Assembly (NCBI GenBank): GCA_001600455.1
Contig: BCKC01000012.1
Coordinates: forward strand, 434,001 to 498,000
Length of the DNA: 64,000 nt
Reading direction: 5' to 3'
Source: Endocalyx cinctus
Taxonomy: Eukaryota; Ascomycota; Sordariomycetes; Amphisphaeriales; Apiosporaceae
Position 1 is the first letter of the stretch, and each line of letters starts with the position of its first letter. The translations under genes and the position numbers were made by a program. Below, piece after piece: positions 47,573-58,358 of the stretch. The notes under the pieces are model-generated. The model was not told the DNA's origin. It saw only the letters and a program-made list of their open reading frames with translations, and searched no databases.

Positions 47573-48809
47573 TATGATAATAAATATAGACGCATTTATG
47601 GAATTGTTTTCACGAAAGTTCAAACAATAAGACTAAGTTGCGATGAAATTAAACAAAGGCATATTTGTGGAAGTAGGGATTCTACACGTATATGTAGGAG
47701 TGTATGTCTGCAGGTATTTATTATCTAAAAAAAGAAAAAAGGTAAGCATAGGAATATGTTAAGCCTAAAGCGACTTATATGTCATCTGTACAATCCTTGA
47801 GTTTTGAGAGGAATCAGTGGAGCAGATGGATCTTGCGCAGATTCGGGTACATAGACTGAAGTTTTCATTGCTATACTTTTCAGTCTATTCGGAATGGAAT
47901 AAAGCTAGAGTCGATCCTATATATATAAATTTCATTATTATATTATATTTAACAGTTATCTAGGTTACATAGATGGGCATGTATTGATGATCGGACTGTT
48001 GCTTGCGAAAAACATGTAAGTGTATAAGTGGTTCTACTTATGGCGGAGCAGTTACTGAACGGCACCCCTGTCTAAGCAGGCCTGACAGGGTATACTACAA
48101 AACAGTGATAATTTATAACCGGCCCTTTGGACCTAGGAATAATATGATAAACATCATGGAATAGTGAAGAACTCGGTGCAAATTTTACTTACAGTCTTGC
48201 TTGTTGAAACCTTTGGAAATGTCTTGCTCAACATGGTCAACTTTTCAGAGGTAAATTTCAAATGTTTCACACTATAAACTTAACAACGAGCAGGCTTGAG
48301 ATGACTAGATGGAATTTTCTCGATTTTCGATATAGAAAAAGATACCAGGAGACTGTCTTAAAATACTTGTTGCTACTCTCCCAAACACTTTATGAGAAAT
48401 AATGTGTTAAGATGAGTTCCTAAAATGCATGAAAACAACAAAGCCCACTGCTCGTAAACACAGCTTGTTCATGAAGACTTACAACTCCGATGTTGGTATA
48501 AGTAGCAGCTCGTCCTGTCGCATTTGGTTGTGAAAGACGGTGAATTATTAACTCGTTTTGAGAACCATAAACCAATAAGTCACTATGAATCAACACTATC
48601 ATTTCCATTACATCTCAAATACGATCACCTGATCATCTTTTAAATCTATCAAGCCATTCACTTTCCCAACTCGATAGCGTAATTCAAAAAAAAAAAAAAA
48701 AAAAAAACCATCGACTTCTGTACCAAGAACACTCCCCAATTATCTCTGACGAACCACCTTTTCGACTAGAATATCTCGCCTACCAAAACACAAGACCCCC
48801 AAAATAGCA
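47573..48809. other. Intergenic
   Basis: NLR 5' flank and promoter of the next gene. The frame before the NLR start is open upstream to a TTG at 47623 but has no ATG before 47572. A-run at about 48686-48707. No supported gene. Confidence 0.4.
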
Positions 48810-49305
48810 ATGGCGACTCTACCACTCTATCCAAGTCCCCCCAATCCCAGCGACGACTACGACTGGACCACGGTACGGACCAACCCCCGTCTCCGCCCTT
48901 TCGCGCCCTTCACCTACGGCTCCGAGCGGAAGCGATCCGAGCCGAGCGGCGGATACGTCTGCGTCTGCTGCCCCTGCCCCTGCCGATGCGGACGACGAAA
49001 CGAGTCATCTCACCGGCCTCGTCGTCAACCGGTCGCGCCGACCGTCCGGCGACCTGCTTTCTTCTTCTCCGACGATGACGCCCCCGTCCCGCCGCCGAAA
49101 GCGGCCGCGGGTGCCGAGAACGGCGAGAACGGCGAGCCGGAACCGAATTACGGCGCCTTGCGCCCCGGACCTCTCGTCCGACCGGCTTGGCATCGACCCG
49201 AGGATCGTCATGATTTCGATCGCGGCGATGAACCGGCAACGACGCTCGGACGCGCGCGTCGGATACTACGTCGAATACTGCGTCGAGCAGGAGCCATCGT
49301 TACCG

Positions 49306-49337
<32 letters not shown>

Positions 49338-49709
49338 CCGTCGATCCGCATCCCACGCCTAACGAAGATCCTACCGGCCCGCGTACGCGACGCGGCGGCG
49401 GCCGAAATCCGACGCTTCGGCCGGGTGACGAGCGGACGAATCTCGCGATTTCGACGCTACGCACGGGGGAGGCTATCGCCGGCGGCGCGGGAGATCCGGG
49501 CGCTCGGAAAGGCGAGTTGGGAGGTCTTGGGCGCGGTCAAGTGGCTGGTGCTGAGCTTGGGGCTCGCGATCGGGACGTTCATGTTTTGGGTCCGCCGGCT
49601 GGGACTTACCGAGGAGGTCCGAGAGTTCTACTACGGCGTCGAGGTGACTCCCCAAAAAGTCACGCTCTGGAATCGCCTCTTCGATGTTCACGCGTCGACG
49701 GTGACCTAA
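48810..49709 (+). CDS. Hypothetical basic protein with one C-terminal membrane helix
   Basis: A single-exon ORF of 299 residues from MATLPLYPSPPNP. The N-terminal half is Pro/Arg-rich and disordered, with a dense cysteine patch (VCVCCPCPCRCG, about 51-62). A run of nine Thr (encoded by a CTA/ACT microsatellite near 49305-49335) separates it from a basic helical segment (RVRDAAAAEIRRFGRVTSG). One clear membrane helix follows (WLVLSLGLAIGTFMFWV, about 244-260), then a short tail, EFYYGVEVTPQKVTLW. The strongly GC-biased composition and the hydrophobic helix support coding. The family is not recognised; a tail- or single-span organellar or ER membrane protein is possible. Confidence 0.65.
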
Positions 49710-50210
49710 GGACTTTCTGCAATTCGACGGATGAATATCTGATTTTTTTCATCTGTCATTAGTCAAGACTCCTAGGGTGTTGAAATAGGGGCTAGTTAGG
49801 TTATAACAAAGCCCGAACAATCGCTTTTATAAGCAAGTAAACAAGGAACATCACATATCAATCTGCTCTTCGACCACAAGTGTAAAATTGACAACATGCA
49901 TGTAAACACGTAAACACTTAAAGCAGGAAAGAAGAAAACTCTATTAATAAAGAAAAAAAGGAGAAAACGACAAGCTCGCAAGGGGGAAATTGGGATCACC
50001 AGATGCATAAGAATAGTGATAAAAACCCGCCATAATGCCTTGCCTTGCCTGCTTGTCTAAGCTCTCCAGTCTTTGTCTTCTATGTTCACAAGCTCCAGGA
50101 GAAAAAACCGCCTCCCGTACCGCACACGTATATCTCATCGTATACGATCACATTCCTGATAAAGTTAGTACAAGTGAGCCATTCCCGGCATTCTAATAAT
50201 CATCAAATGC
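49710..50210. other. Convergent intergenic region
   Basis: Spacer between the hypothetical gene (+) and the succinyl-CoA ligase gene (-). No supported feature. Confidence 0.45.
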
Positions 50211-51801
50211 TTAGATACCCAAGCTGAATTCGACGCCGACGTCGATATCTCGGGCTAAAATATTATCTCTCGTTAGCATGCGATTCCTCGCGGGGAGCGT
50301 TAGACGACGATGAAAAACTTACCCATCTTCACAACCTTCGAGAGCTGTACTGATTTCTCGGCGGCGCTCTGGAGGTCGTCGATCGAGAAGATCTTCATTC
50401 CCGAGTCGTTGATAAGCTGGTGAGCCTGCTCCATGTTGGTTCCCTGGAGTCGGGCGATGATGGGGACCTTGAGGTTGAGGGTCTTGGCGGTGTTGATGAG
50501 ACCGTGGGCGATGGCGTCGCATCGGACGATACCGCCGAAGATGTTGACGAATATGGCGGTGACCTTGGGGTCGCTGGTGATGAGCTCGAAGGCCTCCTTG
50601 ATAGCGGCCGGGGTGGCACCGCCACCGACGTCGAGGAAGTTGGCGGGCTGGCCGCCGTTCAGCTTGATGATGTCCATGGTGGCCATGGCCAGACCGGCAC
50701 CGTTGACGAGGCAGCCGATATCACCGTCCAGCTTGATGAAGTTCAAGCCGGACTCGGCGGCGCGGACCTCCTCGGCGTCCTCCTGCGAAGTATCGCGCCA
50801 CTCGAAAACTTCCTTCTGGCGGAAATCGGCGTTGTCGTCGAAACCGAACTTGGCGTCCATGCACAGAACTTGGTGGTCGGAGGTCTCGGACAGAGGGTTG
50901 ATCTCGATCTGGGTGGCGTCCTTCTCGAGGAAGATCTGGTACAGCTTCTTGATGGTGTCCTTAGCGTCTTCGATGCACTGCTCGCTGAAGCCAAGCTTAG
51001 TAGAAATATCCCGAGCGATCTCATCAGTTACACCGGTCTTGATGTCGATGTAGTGGGTGTTGATCGCATCGGGGTTCTCCTTAGCGACACCCTCGATATC
51101 CATACCACCCTGGGAAGAGGATACGATGACGGGGCACTGGTTCTGTCGGTCCATGAGGATAGCTAGGTAGAACTCGCGGCGGGCGAACTTGCGCTCGCAA
51201 ATGTAGACGGAGTTGCAGAGGCGGCCAGCCGCACCAGTCTGCTTGGTGATGAGCTTGTGGCCGATCATCTGCTCGGCGAACATCTTAGCCTCGGTAGGCG
51301 AGTAGATGACACGAACACCACCCTTCAATCCGTTGTCGAACGTTCCCTTTCCACGACCACCGGCGAGCACCTGGGCCTTGATAACCATATCCTCGCCGCC
51401 GATCTCCTTAGCAACCTTCTCCGCCTCGGCAGCAGTTGAGGCGTTATAACCCTTAGGTACACCAACACCATACTATAATTTTGTGTTAGGAATAATGGGA
51501 TCTTCGATATTTTAAGTTAGTTGAAGAGACGGTACCTGTCGCAAAAGGTCGGCTGAGAGATATTCGTGTATACTCAGGTTTCTTCGCTGTTGCTGGGCAA
51601 TACCCGGGATTCTGGTAGAGGGAGCAAATGCATTCTATAGATCGGAAACAAGGATATTAGCAATGATAAAAAATAGTAAAGACTGCTTATGCTAAAAGAA
51701 ATTTTATCTCCAACTCAAACGAGATGTAGTTGTAATTAATTAATTACCTTGGAGGATCGTAGAACAGAAGCCGCAGCACGGCTACGGGCGAAGTTGAACA
51801 T
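50211..51801 (-). CDS. LSC2: Succinyl-CoA ligase beta subunit, mitochondrial
   Basis: TCA-cycle enzyme subunit that binds the nucleotide and, with the alpha subunit, converts succinyl-CoA to succinate with nucleoside triphosphate formation. Exons 51801-51748, 51634-51536, 51472-50323 and 50254-50211 encode 448 residues. The presequence is MFNFARSRAAASVLRSSK..., ending near RRNLSIHEYLSADLLRQYGV, where the mature ATP-grasp domain starts. VIKAQVLAGGRGKGTF, ATQIEINPLSE and DAKFGFDDNADFRQ are ATP-grasp blocks. The CoA-ligase domain shows INTAKTLNLKVPIIARLQGTN after NIFGGIVRCD. The last exon is only 44 bases. ATP versus GTP preference cannot be read from the sequence. Confidence 0.96.
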
Positions 51802-53203
51802 TGTGATAGGAAAGAAGAAGAAAGGGTATAATAAATTTTGAGAGGAGAATATATTCAGGATATAAGTATACTGCCCTCAAATCTATCAGAGGTGCAGATA
51901 TGTCTCGTCTCTTTTACCCGTAGGTTTTTTGATTTGTGTAATACGTTGAGAGGCTCAAGCTAATTGACAGATACCAAATTAAAAGTCGCGAGCTCTTTTC
52001 CCGACAATACGGGAAAACCCGGTCTGCCGTTTTTACTGGCTAACCGTTTCGATTAGATAAGGAAATATTCTGCACAACTGCATCATCTAAAATTCCTTTG
52101 GACATCTGGACATCATCACATGCAAAAGCTCTGTTTAATCAATAAATATCGTTAAATGCAAAAACTACGATAGATGATTATATAGAAAATTGAAAAAGAG
52201 AAAGATGCTAAAATAGAGGACAAAGCAAAGTTGTTCTGATAGAAACAGTGGGTAGAGATGGTTATGGTATGATCAGAGATAGCTGAACCGAGGATAATTC
52301 ATAATTGTTATCTTAAACATCGCGCGTACGTAACGACTCCAGCCAACAGTGCGTACGGCGCATCATCCCGGTTGTTCAGGCCGTAAACGATCTGGATGAA
52401 CAACACCTTCCACACATTCCGTTTCTAAGCCAGCTCTCTTGAAGTTCTTATGTGGTATTATAGCTGGCCACCGGAGACAAATTACTGTACCTACTGAAAC
52501 ATTGATCGCCCTTTAGCCGTGCGGAGAGAATAATAGTGAATACTGCTTTCCCCTATTCCATAGTTCAAAATACCCCTTTGTGTCACCCACAAACGGAGGA
52601 TTTCTGTCACACCGGTTCGCAGGTTGGCCTATAGTACAGAACACGACTTTAAAGATAAACTGAGCAAATCGTAACCATTCGTGAGTTAGATACAATTGCT
52701 TATTCGAAAGACAGCTCCTCCAACCTTAATCATTGCCGCTTTTACGTTTTCGGATGTTCTACCGATTTTTATTCAAGTCTCAACTTCAACCCGTCATAAA
52801 CAAAGAGCAGCCCATCTCCCTATGTACTAATATGCATTTCTCGCATGGATTTTTTTTTTAAGCTTCGTCTGGGTTGGTTACGCACCAAGTGTGCCGTTTG
52901 GATTGACGCTATTGTAAACTACGTGGAGAACTCTCTTGTGCTCTCTCATAGTCCCTCACGTAACAAAAGCACTTCAGAAAAATGAGTCTTCAGTCCTCAT
53001 CTCATAACGCGTCATCCTTACTATTAATATCTTTCCGGAATTTTTCCAACTCTTCGGGTCCCGAACCCTCATCCGAGCCTCCCACAACTTATGGACAAAC
53101 CTTCCGTCTTTCGGCGTTTCAGTATCCCGGGTATACATAATGGTATTTGCGGAGACTTCATACAGTCAAGGATACAGCTTAGAGACATTCGTCTCGTAGT
53201 CTG
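51802..53203. other. Gene-poor DNA
   Basis: AT-rich, with no ORF of convincing composition and no recognised RNA gene or transposon domain. The first few hundred bases are the LSC2 promoter. Confidence 0.4.
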
Positions 53204-53864
53204 CTAGTTTGCTCTCATGCTTGGCCTTTTGGACTTCGTACGCGTATCCGAACACTTCGGTCCCGTGTCGCTACCGACGAGTGCTTGGTACCGGCCCCAC
53301 GAAGCTAGTTCATAGCCCAAAATGTTGGCCAGTCTCAGTATGATAACGTTCTCGTCTATATCCAGAGCCTGCTGTAGAATTCCTAGCTCAGTCAAGTAAA
53401 ATTAGGCCCGGAGGCCTCAAGTGATGCGAGAAAAGTTGCACGTAATATTTTCTTCATATCGAATCTTCTCCTGGTGCAATATTGTTGGCGCGGGTAGGGT
53501 GGGGGGAAGCTATTGTATCTGGATTCATCTTCATTTTCCGACCTAATTTTATAGCAGATCTACCTGTTCCTTCTGCGTAAAAAATAGAAACTTACTCAAC
53601 GCATTCAAGAAACCGTTTTTAATACCGATTCCTTGAGTACAATTTTCGAAAGACTTCCTTCCAACCCGCATGTACACGCGGTCAGGTGACTGAGTATAGT
53701 ACCCGAGCAAAAGCATCGATCTCACCACCAAGCGCGCTAAGACCGGGCTCGTCGTACTCTGGTAAGAACTCCTTGCCAGCTTGCGTTATATGTCGTTCTT
53801 CTTCTCGATAACTCTCATCTATCAATCTTTCGAAGCATGCGTACACAGTAAATAGTCGAACCAT
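53204..53864 (-). pseudogene. Possible gene relic or unrecognised spliced small gene
   Basis: Several protein-like fragments lie in order on the minus strand but do not form one clean model. The first starts at the ATG at 53864 (MVRLFTVYACFERLIDESY) and reads through LSALGGEIDAFAR. A possible short intron leads in phase to SFENCTQGIGIKNGFLNAL and a stop at 53549. Further on come MKKILRATFLASLEASGPNFT and, after a shift, TELGILQQALDIDENVIIL up to 53204. The pieces have natural composition (mixed charged and hydrophobic residues, helical), unlike other ORFs in this desert. No family is recognised. It could be a decayed gene or one with short introns that I could not resolve. Confidence 0.3.
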
Positions 53865-54820
53865 ACTATATTATCGTGTATGCTCGTTTAGTTCTACCAT
53901 CCCTGAAGATTTAGGCAGCGACTTAAAATACCCTGTCGTAAAATTCCACCGGAAATTTGACACGATCTCAAGACAATCCCCACCTTTATAGATGCCGCGA
54001 CCAATTGAAACAAACTTCTCAAGCGGCGGATATCTACTGATTCAACGGCCGAGATTGGTAATGGGACTTTTTTGAGAGGATGAGCTAACTCACTAGTCTT
54101 GGATATATTCTCACAAGTTTCGTCAACGGTAACGTACAGTGTTTAGCTGTAAACAATACATATGCGTAAATCGTAGAGACGTTGTTTTAAGAGTACTCAT
54201 AAGGCACTATATAAACAGAATCCAGTCCTTCGGGACACTGCATCAATACCTAATAACTACATCCATGAATCTAAAATGGAAGAAATGGACTGACGAATAC
54301 CCCAAAAAGAAATATGGAGCCCGCGGAACACCGGATCGTAGCTGAGTCAGTTCTGCAGTATTAGCTTCCGGGGAATTTCATTGGCTAGACAGAATATGAC
54401 GACCGCTTACAGAGTTGTGAGAGGGACTTTTTTTTCTTGAGTTTCGTCACGAATGATGAAACTTGAATCTGAAAACAAGACCTCGGGATCTTCCATAGCA
54501 AGGGGAGGAGGATCCGAGCTGCACTAGGTATATAGGCATACATAAACAAATAAAGTAGGTATGGAGTATACCAAATTGTCCTCGGAACCCGTACTGCTTT
54601 CTTTGGAGGTAACCCAACCTGCGAGGAACTCGGATACGAGATAACCCGGTTTATGTTCTGTATAAAGAGCATAAATCCTACTGGTGCAAAGTGCTTACAT
54701 TACGTGCATTTTCAACCAGCTCAAATTATATAGTAGACTATTTTCTCCTCCTGAGTACCAAGAGATCGAAAATCCTCTTCGTGAACAACAATTGAACCAG
54801 AAACACAAGTTCCCGGCATC
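53865..54820. other. Intergenic, P450 promoter side
   Basis: AT-rich sequence with no supported gene upstream of the cytochrome P450. Confidence 0.4.
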
Positions 54821-56850
54821 ATGTCTCTACATCTTAGAGACCAACCTCTGTTCGCCTACGGCGCCATCGCCCTAGTTTCCTACTACATCGTCAATTACAT
54901 CGTCAAGTATATACGGATAAATGCCAAGATTCGTAGATTGGGAGGCCGACGAGCCTACATGCTTTGCAATAATCCAATTAGCGGTAAATGCTCATCTAGC
55001 TATCTTGAAACATATGACAATTATATATATATAAGATTATCTTGCTAACAGTAAGGGTTTTTTTTCTCTCTCTTTCGATTCATGTTTAAAGGCTTCTACC
55101 AAACAATTATCACGATCAGACAAGCCAACCAGAACAGGATGATGGAGCGGGTCGAATCCGTCTTCGACATGCTCCCGTCGTGGAGCCGGCACACGTACGA
55201 GGTGCAGACCAGCGCGCGGTCGCGCAACCTCGACACGCGGGAGCCGGCGCACGTCAAGGCCGTCCTGGCCGGCCAGTTCGCCGACTTCGGCAAAGGCGAG
55301 ATGCTGCACCAGGTCTTCTACCCGTTCCTCGGCGACTCCATCTTCGCGACCGACGGGAAGGCGTGGCAGCGCAGCCGGGCCCTGATCCGGCCCATGTTCA
55401 TGACCGACCGGGTCAGCGACCTGCACATCTTCGACCGCTGCGCCAGGAAGCTGATCGGCCACGTCGTCGCCGGCGAGACCGTCGATATCATGTCCCTCTT
55501 CTTCCGCATGACCATGGACGCTACCACCGACTTCCTTCTCGGGGAGAACGTCAACAGTCTAGACCAGTGAGTGGATTTGAACCCCCTTGCGTGAGCCGAT
55601 ATGATTCTAACTTCAACAAAGTCCAGACGGTGCTTTCACAACGGCCTTCGACGAAGTCTTAATTTACCAGATGCGGCTCCTAGCACTCCGGGGAATCAGG
55701 TATGTACACACCATTGATCCAATTCCCTAATAAAGTATTGTTAAAGCCTCTTTTGTACAAACCGTGCTAACGAGACGGGGAAAAAAAAAACCTATCAAAG
55801 TCCGCTCGACAAGATACTCTTTGGTAAAACGTATTTCAAACACATTCAAACTATCGAAAACTTCATGGGGCCGATCATCGACCGAGCTTTGGCGCTGCCT
55901 CCGGAGGAGCTCGAGAAGTTCACCAAGTCGGACCGAGAGTTTACCTTCCTCCACAGCCTCGTGCAGTACACGCGCGACCCGAAGGTGATCCGCGATCAGA
56001 TCCTCGCCGTGCTCCTGGCCGGCCGAGACACCACGGCGGCGACGCTGTCGTGGTGCGTGTACGAGCTCGCCAGGTATCCCGAGAAGGTCCAGCGGCTCCG
56101 CGCCGAGATCTTGGAGGCCGTGGGTCCCGACGGGACGCCGACGTACGAGACGCTGAAAGATATGAAGTATCTGCGATATACGATCCAGGTCAGTATAACT
56201 GGCAGCTAGGCGTGTGAAATACGCCTCCCGTATGCTAACACCGACGACCCCCGATGTAGGAGACTCTACGCCTTCACCCGCCGGTTCCGTTCAATATCCG
56301 AGAGGCCCTCACCGATACGACGCTTCCGGCGGTGGGAGATCAGAAACCTATCAGTATTTGCAAGGGAGACACTGTTGGATACAGTATACTGTTGATTCAA
56401 AGACGGAAGGATCTATACCCTCCAGCCTCGGACACGTTTGCCGACCCATTGGTGTTCAGTCCTGAGAGGTGGTACGTGTGGCAACCCCGTGCATGGGAAT
56501 ATCTACCCTTCAACGGCGGCCCACGAATCGTAAGTCTTCTCTTCCTGTCTTACACAACGACTACTTCGCCGGATCTACTGCTAATCTTGGTATTCCCGAT
56601 AGTGTCCCGGTCAAAACTTTGCGTTGACGGAGACGGCATATACGCGTAAGTGGTCATGCTTTTTTCTTTTCTTTTTTCTTACCATAACGAAGTTAACTGA
56701 TCAAATAAATCTTGTACAGTTGTCCGAATCTTCCAGAGGTTTGACAGGCTGGAGTATCGTGGTGATTGGCACGCGCAACGCAACAAGGCGGAAATCATCT
56801 CCCGACCAGCCTACGGTGTTCCCGTAGCGTTTCACGAGGTAGAGACATGA
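54821..56850 (+). CDS. Cytochrome P450, CYP52-like (alkane/fatty acid hydroxylase group)
   Basis: Membrane-bound monooxygenase, probably omega-hydroxylating alkanes or fatty acids (by family resemblance). Seven exons close in phase: 54821-54983, 55092-55566, 55622-55699, 55801-56188, 56260-56529, 56603-56645 and 56720-56850, giving 515 residues. The N-terminal anchor is LFAYGAIALVSYYIVNYIV. The I-helix is LLAGRDTTAATLSW (oxygen-activating AGRDTT, about 312-317). The K-helix ExxR is Glu369-Thr-Leu-Arg372 (ETLRLHPPVP), the PERF-like motif is FSPERW, and the haem loop is FNGGPRICPGQNFALTE with Cys459. The exon 7 tail (RIFQRFDRLEY ... ISRPAYGVPVAF) is typical of the group. All catalytic motifs are intact. 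The exact CYP subfamily is not assigned. Confidence 0.95.
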
Positions 56851-56910
56851 ATTGATAATATGAAGTAATGGAAAACAAAATTCAACAAAAGCAGAAAAAA
56901 GAAATTGTGT

Positions 56911-57057
56911 GGCCTCGTGGCCCAATGGGTACGATAACAATCCCAACCCACCTAATTTAGCGAATTCTAGTGACTAACAATTTACCATAGTTAAGGCGCT
57001 TGACTACGATATCCATGGTTTATCAAGAGATTCTGGGTTCGACTCCCAGCGAGGTCA
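56911..57057 (+). tRNA. tRNA-Arg(ACG) with anticodon-loop intron and 62-nt D-loop insertion
   Basis: The acceptor stem GGCCTCG (56911-56917) pairs with CGAGGTC (57050-57056), one G-T pair included, with discriminator A57057. The T arm is CTGGG-TTCGACT-CCCAG. The anticodon stem CTTGA pairs with TCAAG, and the loop reads CTACGA with anticodon ACG. A short segment (about 57010-57021) fits a canonical intron after position 37. The A box TGGCCCAATGG and B box GGTTCGACTCC are intact. The D-loop, however, is split by 62 bases (56929-56990) inserted right after G18-G19. Without them the D-loop is AATGGTTAA and the whole molecule is a standard fungal tRNA-Arg. A T-run follows as terminator. Whether it makes mature tRNA is unknown. 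Confidence 0.85.
56929..56990 (+). other. Intron-like insertion in the tRNA D-loop
   Basis: 62 bases beginning GTACGATAAC and ending TTTACCATAG. A TGACTAACA branch-like motif (CTAAC at 56974-56978) lies about 12 bases before the terminal AG. All three signals match fungal spliceosomal introns of this window in sequence, spacing and length. The boundaries are ambiguous by one base because a G flanks both sides. Confidence 0.75.
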
Positions 57058-57062
57058 TCTTA

Positions 57063-57080
57063 TTTTTTTTTTTTTTTTTT
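57063..57080 (+). terminator. RNA polymerase III terminator (T-run) of the tRNA gene
   Basis: 18 consecutive T begin six bases after the tRNA 3' end. Confidence 0.8.
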
Positions 57081-57575
57081 GCCCCCTTCCTATTATCTTC
57101 TCCAACTCATCTCAGTTTTTTGAACGTTAGTAAATGTCGTTGGTTAAGTAGGTTTTATGATCAAGTTGGAACGTTTTGACTTGATAACCGTACGTATTGT
57201 AATAATGTGGGGGATAACTCAACTCAAAAAACGGACTTAGTGCTACTCACTTTTTTTCCTGATAATGTAATATGACTATTTATCTACTTTAAACTTGATA
57301 GCTGCATAATATTAATTTCTGCATTAGTGCATCTAAAAAATAAATTTATTTCGTCGTTGAATCAGAATCTCATCCGAAGATCTCTTGTAGAGCTACACCA
57401 CCACGTACCACGATAAAAATTCGCAAGTAGCAATTATGTATTTTTCGCACGTTCACACACCTCGCGCCGTCATATAAATCTACTCACAACGAACGAGAGC
57501 ACCACGCAACGCCTCCCAAATCCAAACGCAGCAAGTGCGCAGCAGCGCAAAGCTATCGCTAGACAGCTCGTTAGC
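57081..57575. other. Intergenic
   Basis: Spacer between the tRNA and the next gene; promoter of the latter. Nothing else recognised. Confidence 0.45.
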
Positions 57576-58358
57576 ATGGCGCCCACGACCGAATCCGCCG
57601 CCCCGGCGGCCGCGAACAAGCCCACGACCATGAGCGACTACCTATCGCGCATGAACCAAATCCAGCAGCGACTAGAAGCCAACGCGCAAAAAGTCCGATC
57701 ATTCCTACCCTCAAAAACAACTTCGTCGTCGTTATCAACCGCGCGGATTCCCCCTTCCTCGTCTTTCTCCTCCCTCGCGGCGGCTCAGCAACATACCGCG
57801 AAAGCGGCCACGCGCGAGATAGAGGCGGAGATAGACTCGTTCGAACCGAACGCCGGGATCGGGTTCGCGTCGTCGAAAAAACGCGACGATCCCAAGGAGA
57901 AGGAGAGGGAGGCTCTAGCGCAGAAACTGTTCCGCGGGAAGTTGGGGAATAATAAGAGGCGCAGGGAAGAGCAGGACTTCGCGACGGGGAGGAGGACCGG
58001 CGGGGGGCGTGACGATTCTAGTAGCGACGAAGAAGCCGGTCGGAGCGGGCTGGGTAGGGCGAAGAAAATGAAGAGGAGACGGCCCGAAGAAGAAGAAGAA
58101 GAAGAAACTGTTTCAGCTTCTCGACCTCTACCTCAATTCCGAGAAGGGGCTGAAGAAGAAGAAGAGTCGCCAAGTTTACTGGATGACAAACTCGCGACCA
58201 CCACCGCCGATGACAATGATCCTATGACTATAGCGAAAGACGGCGAGACAGACGCGGCGAAGAAGAGGAAAAAGAAGAAGAAAAAGAATAACGGTAAAAA
58301 CAAAAAGAGAAAGCATAAGAAGGAAGGAGAAGACGCTAAACAGCAAGGATCTGAATAG
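57576..58358 (+). CDS. Lysine/glutamate-rich nuclear or nucleolar protein (hypothetical)
   Basis: An intronless ORF of 260 residues from MAPTTESAAPAAANK. The N-terminal part has a helical segment that looks conserved (TMSDYLSRMNQIQQRLEANAQ, about residues 18-38). A second block (REIEAEIDSFEPNAGIGFAS) is followed by KEKEREALAQKLFRGKLG. The C-terminal half is low-complexity with acidic Glu runs and very basic Lys/Arg runs (KKRKKKKKKNNGKNKKRKH), as in nucleolar proteins with nuclear localisation signals. No enzymatic motif is seen. Role in ribosome biogenesis or RNA metabolism would be a guess from composition. Confidence 0.75.
   Translation: MAPTTESAAPAAANKPTTMSDYLSRMNQIQQRLEANAQKVRSFLPSKTTSSSLSTARIPPSSSFSSLAAAQQHTAKAATREIEAEIDSFEPNAGIGFASSKKRDDPKEKEREALAQKLFRGKLGNNKRRREEQDFATGRRTGGGRDDSSSDEEAGRSGLGRAKKMKRRRPEEEEEEETVSASRPLPQFREGAEEEEESPSLLDDKLATTTADDNDPMTIAKDGETDAAKKRKKKKKKNNGKNKKRKHKKEGEDAKQQGSE

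Noticed and set aside
50420..51166. 248-codon plus-strand ORF opposite LSC2
   Set aside because: Antisense shadow of a highly conserved TCA-cycle gene.
53549..53572. 23-nt GTAAGT...CAG segment in the relic considered as an intron
   Set aside because: Far too short for a spliceosomal intron.
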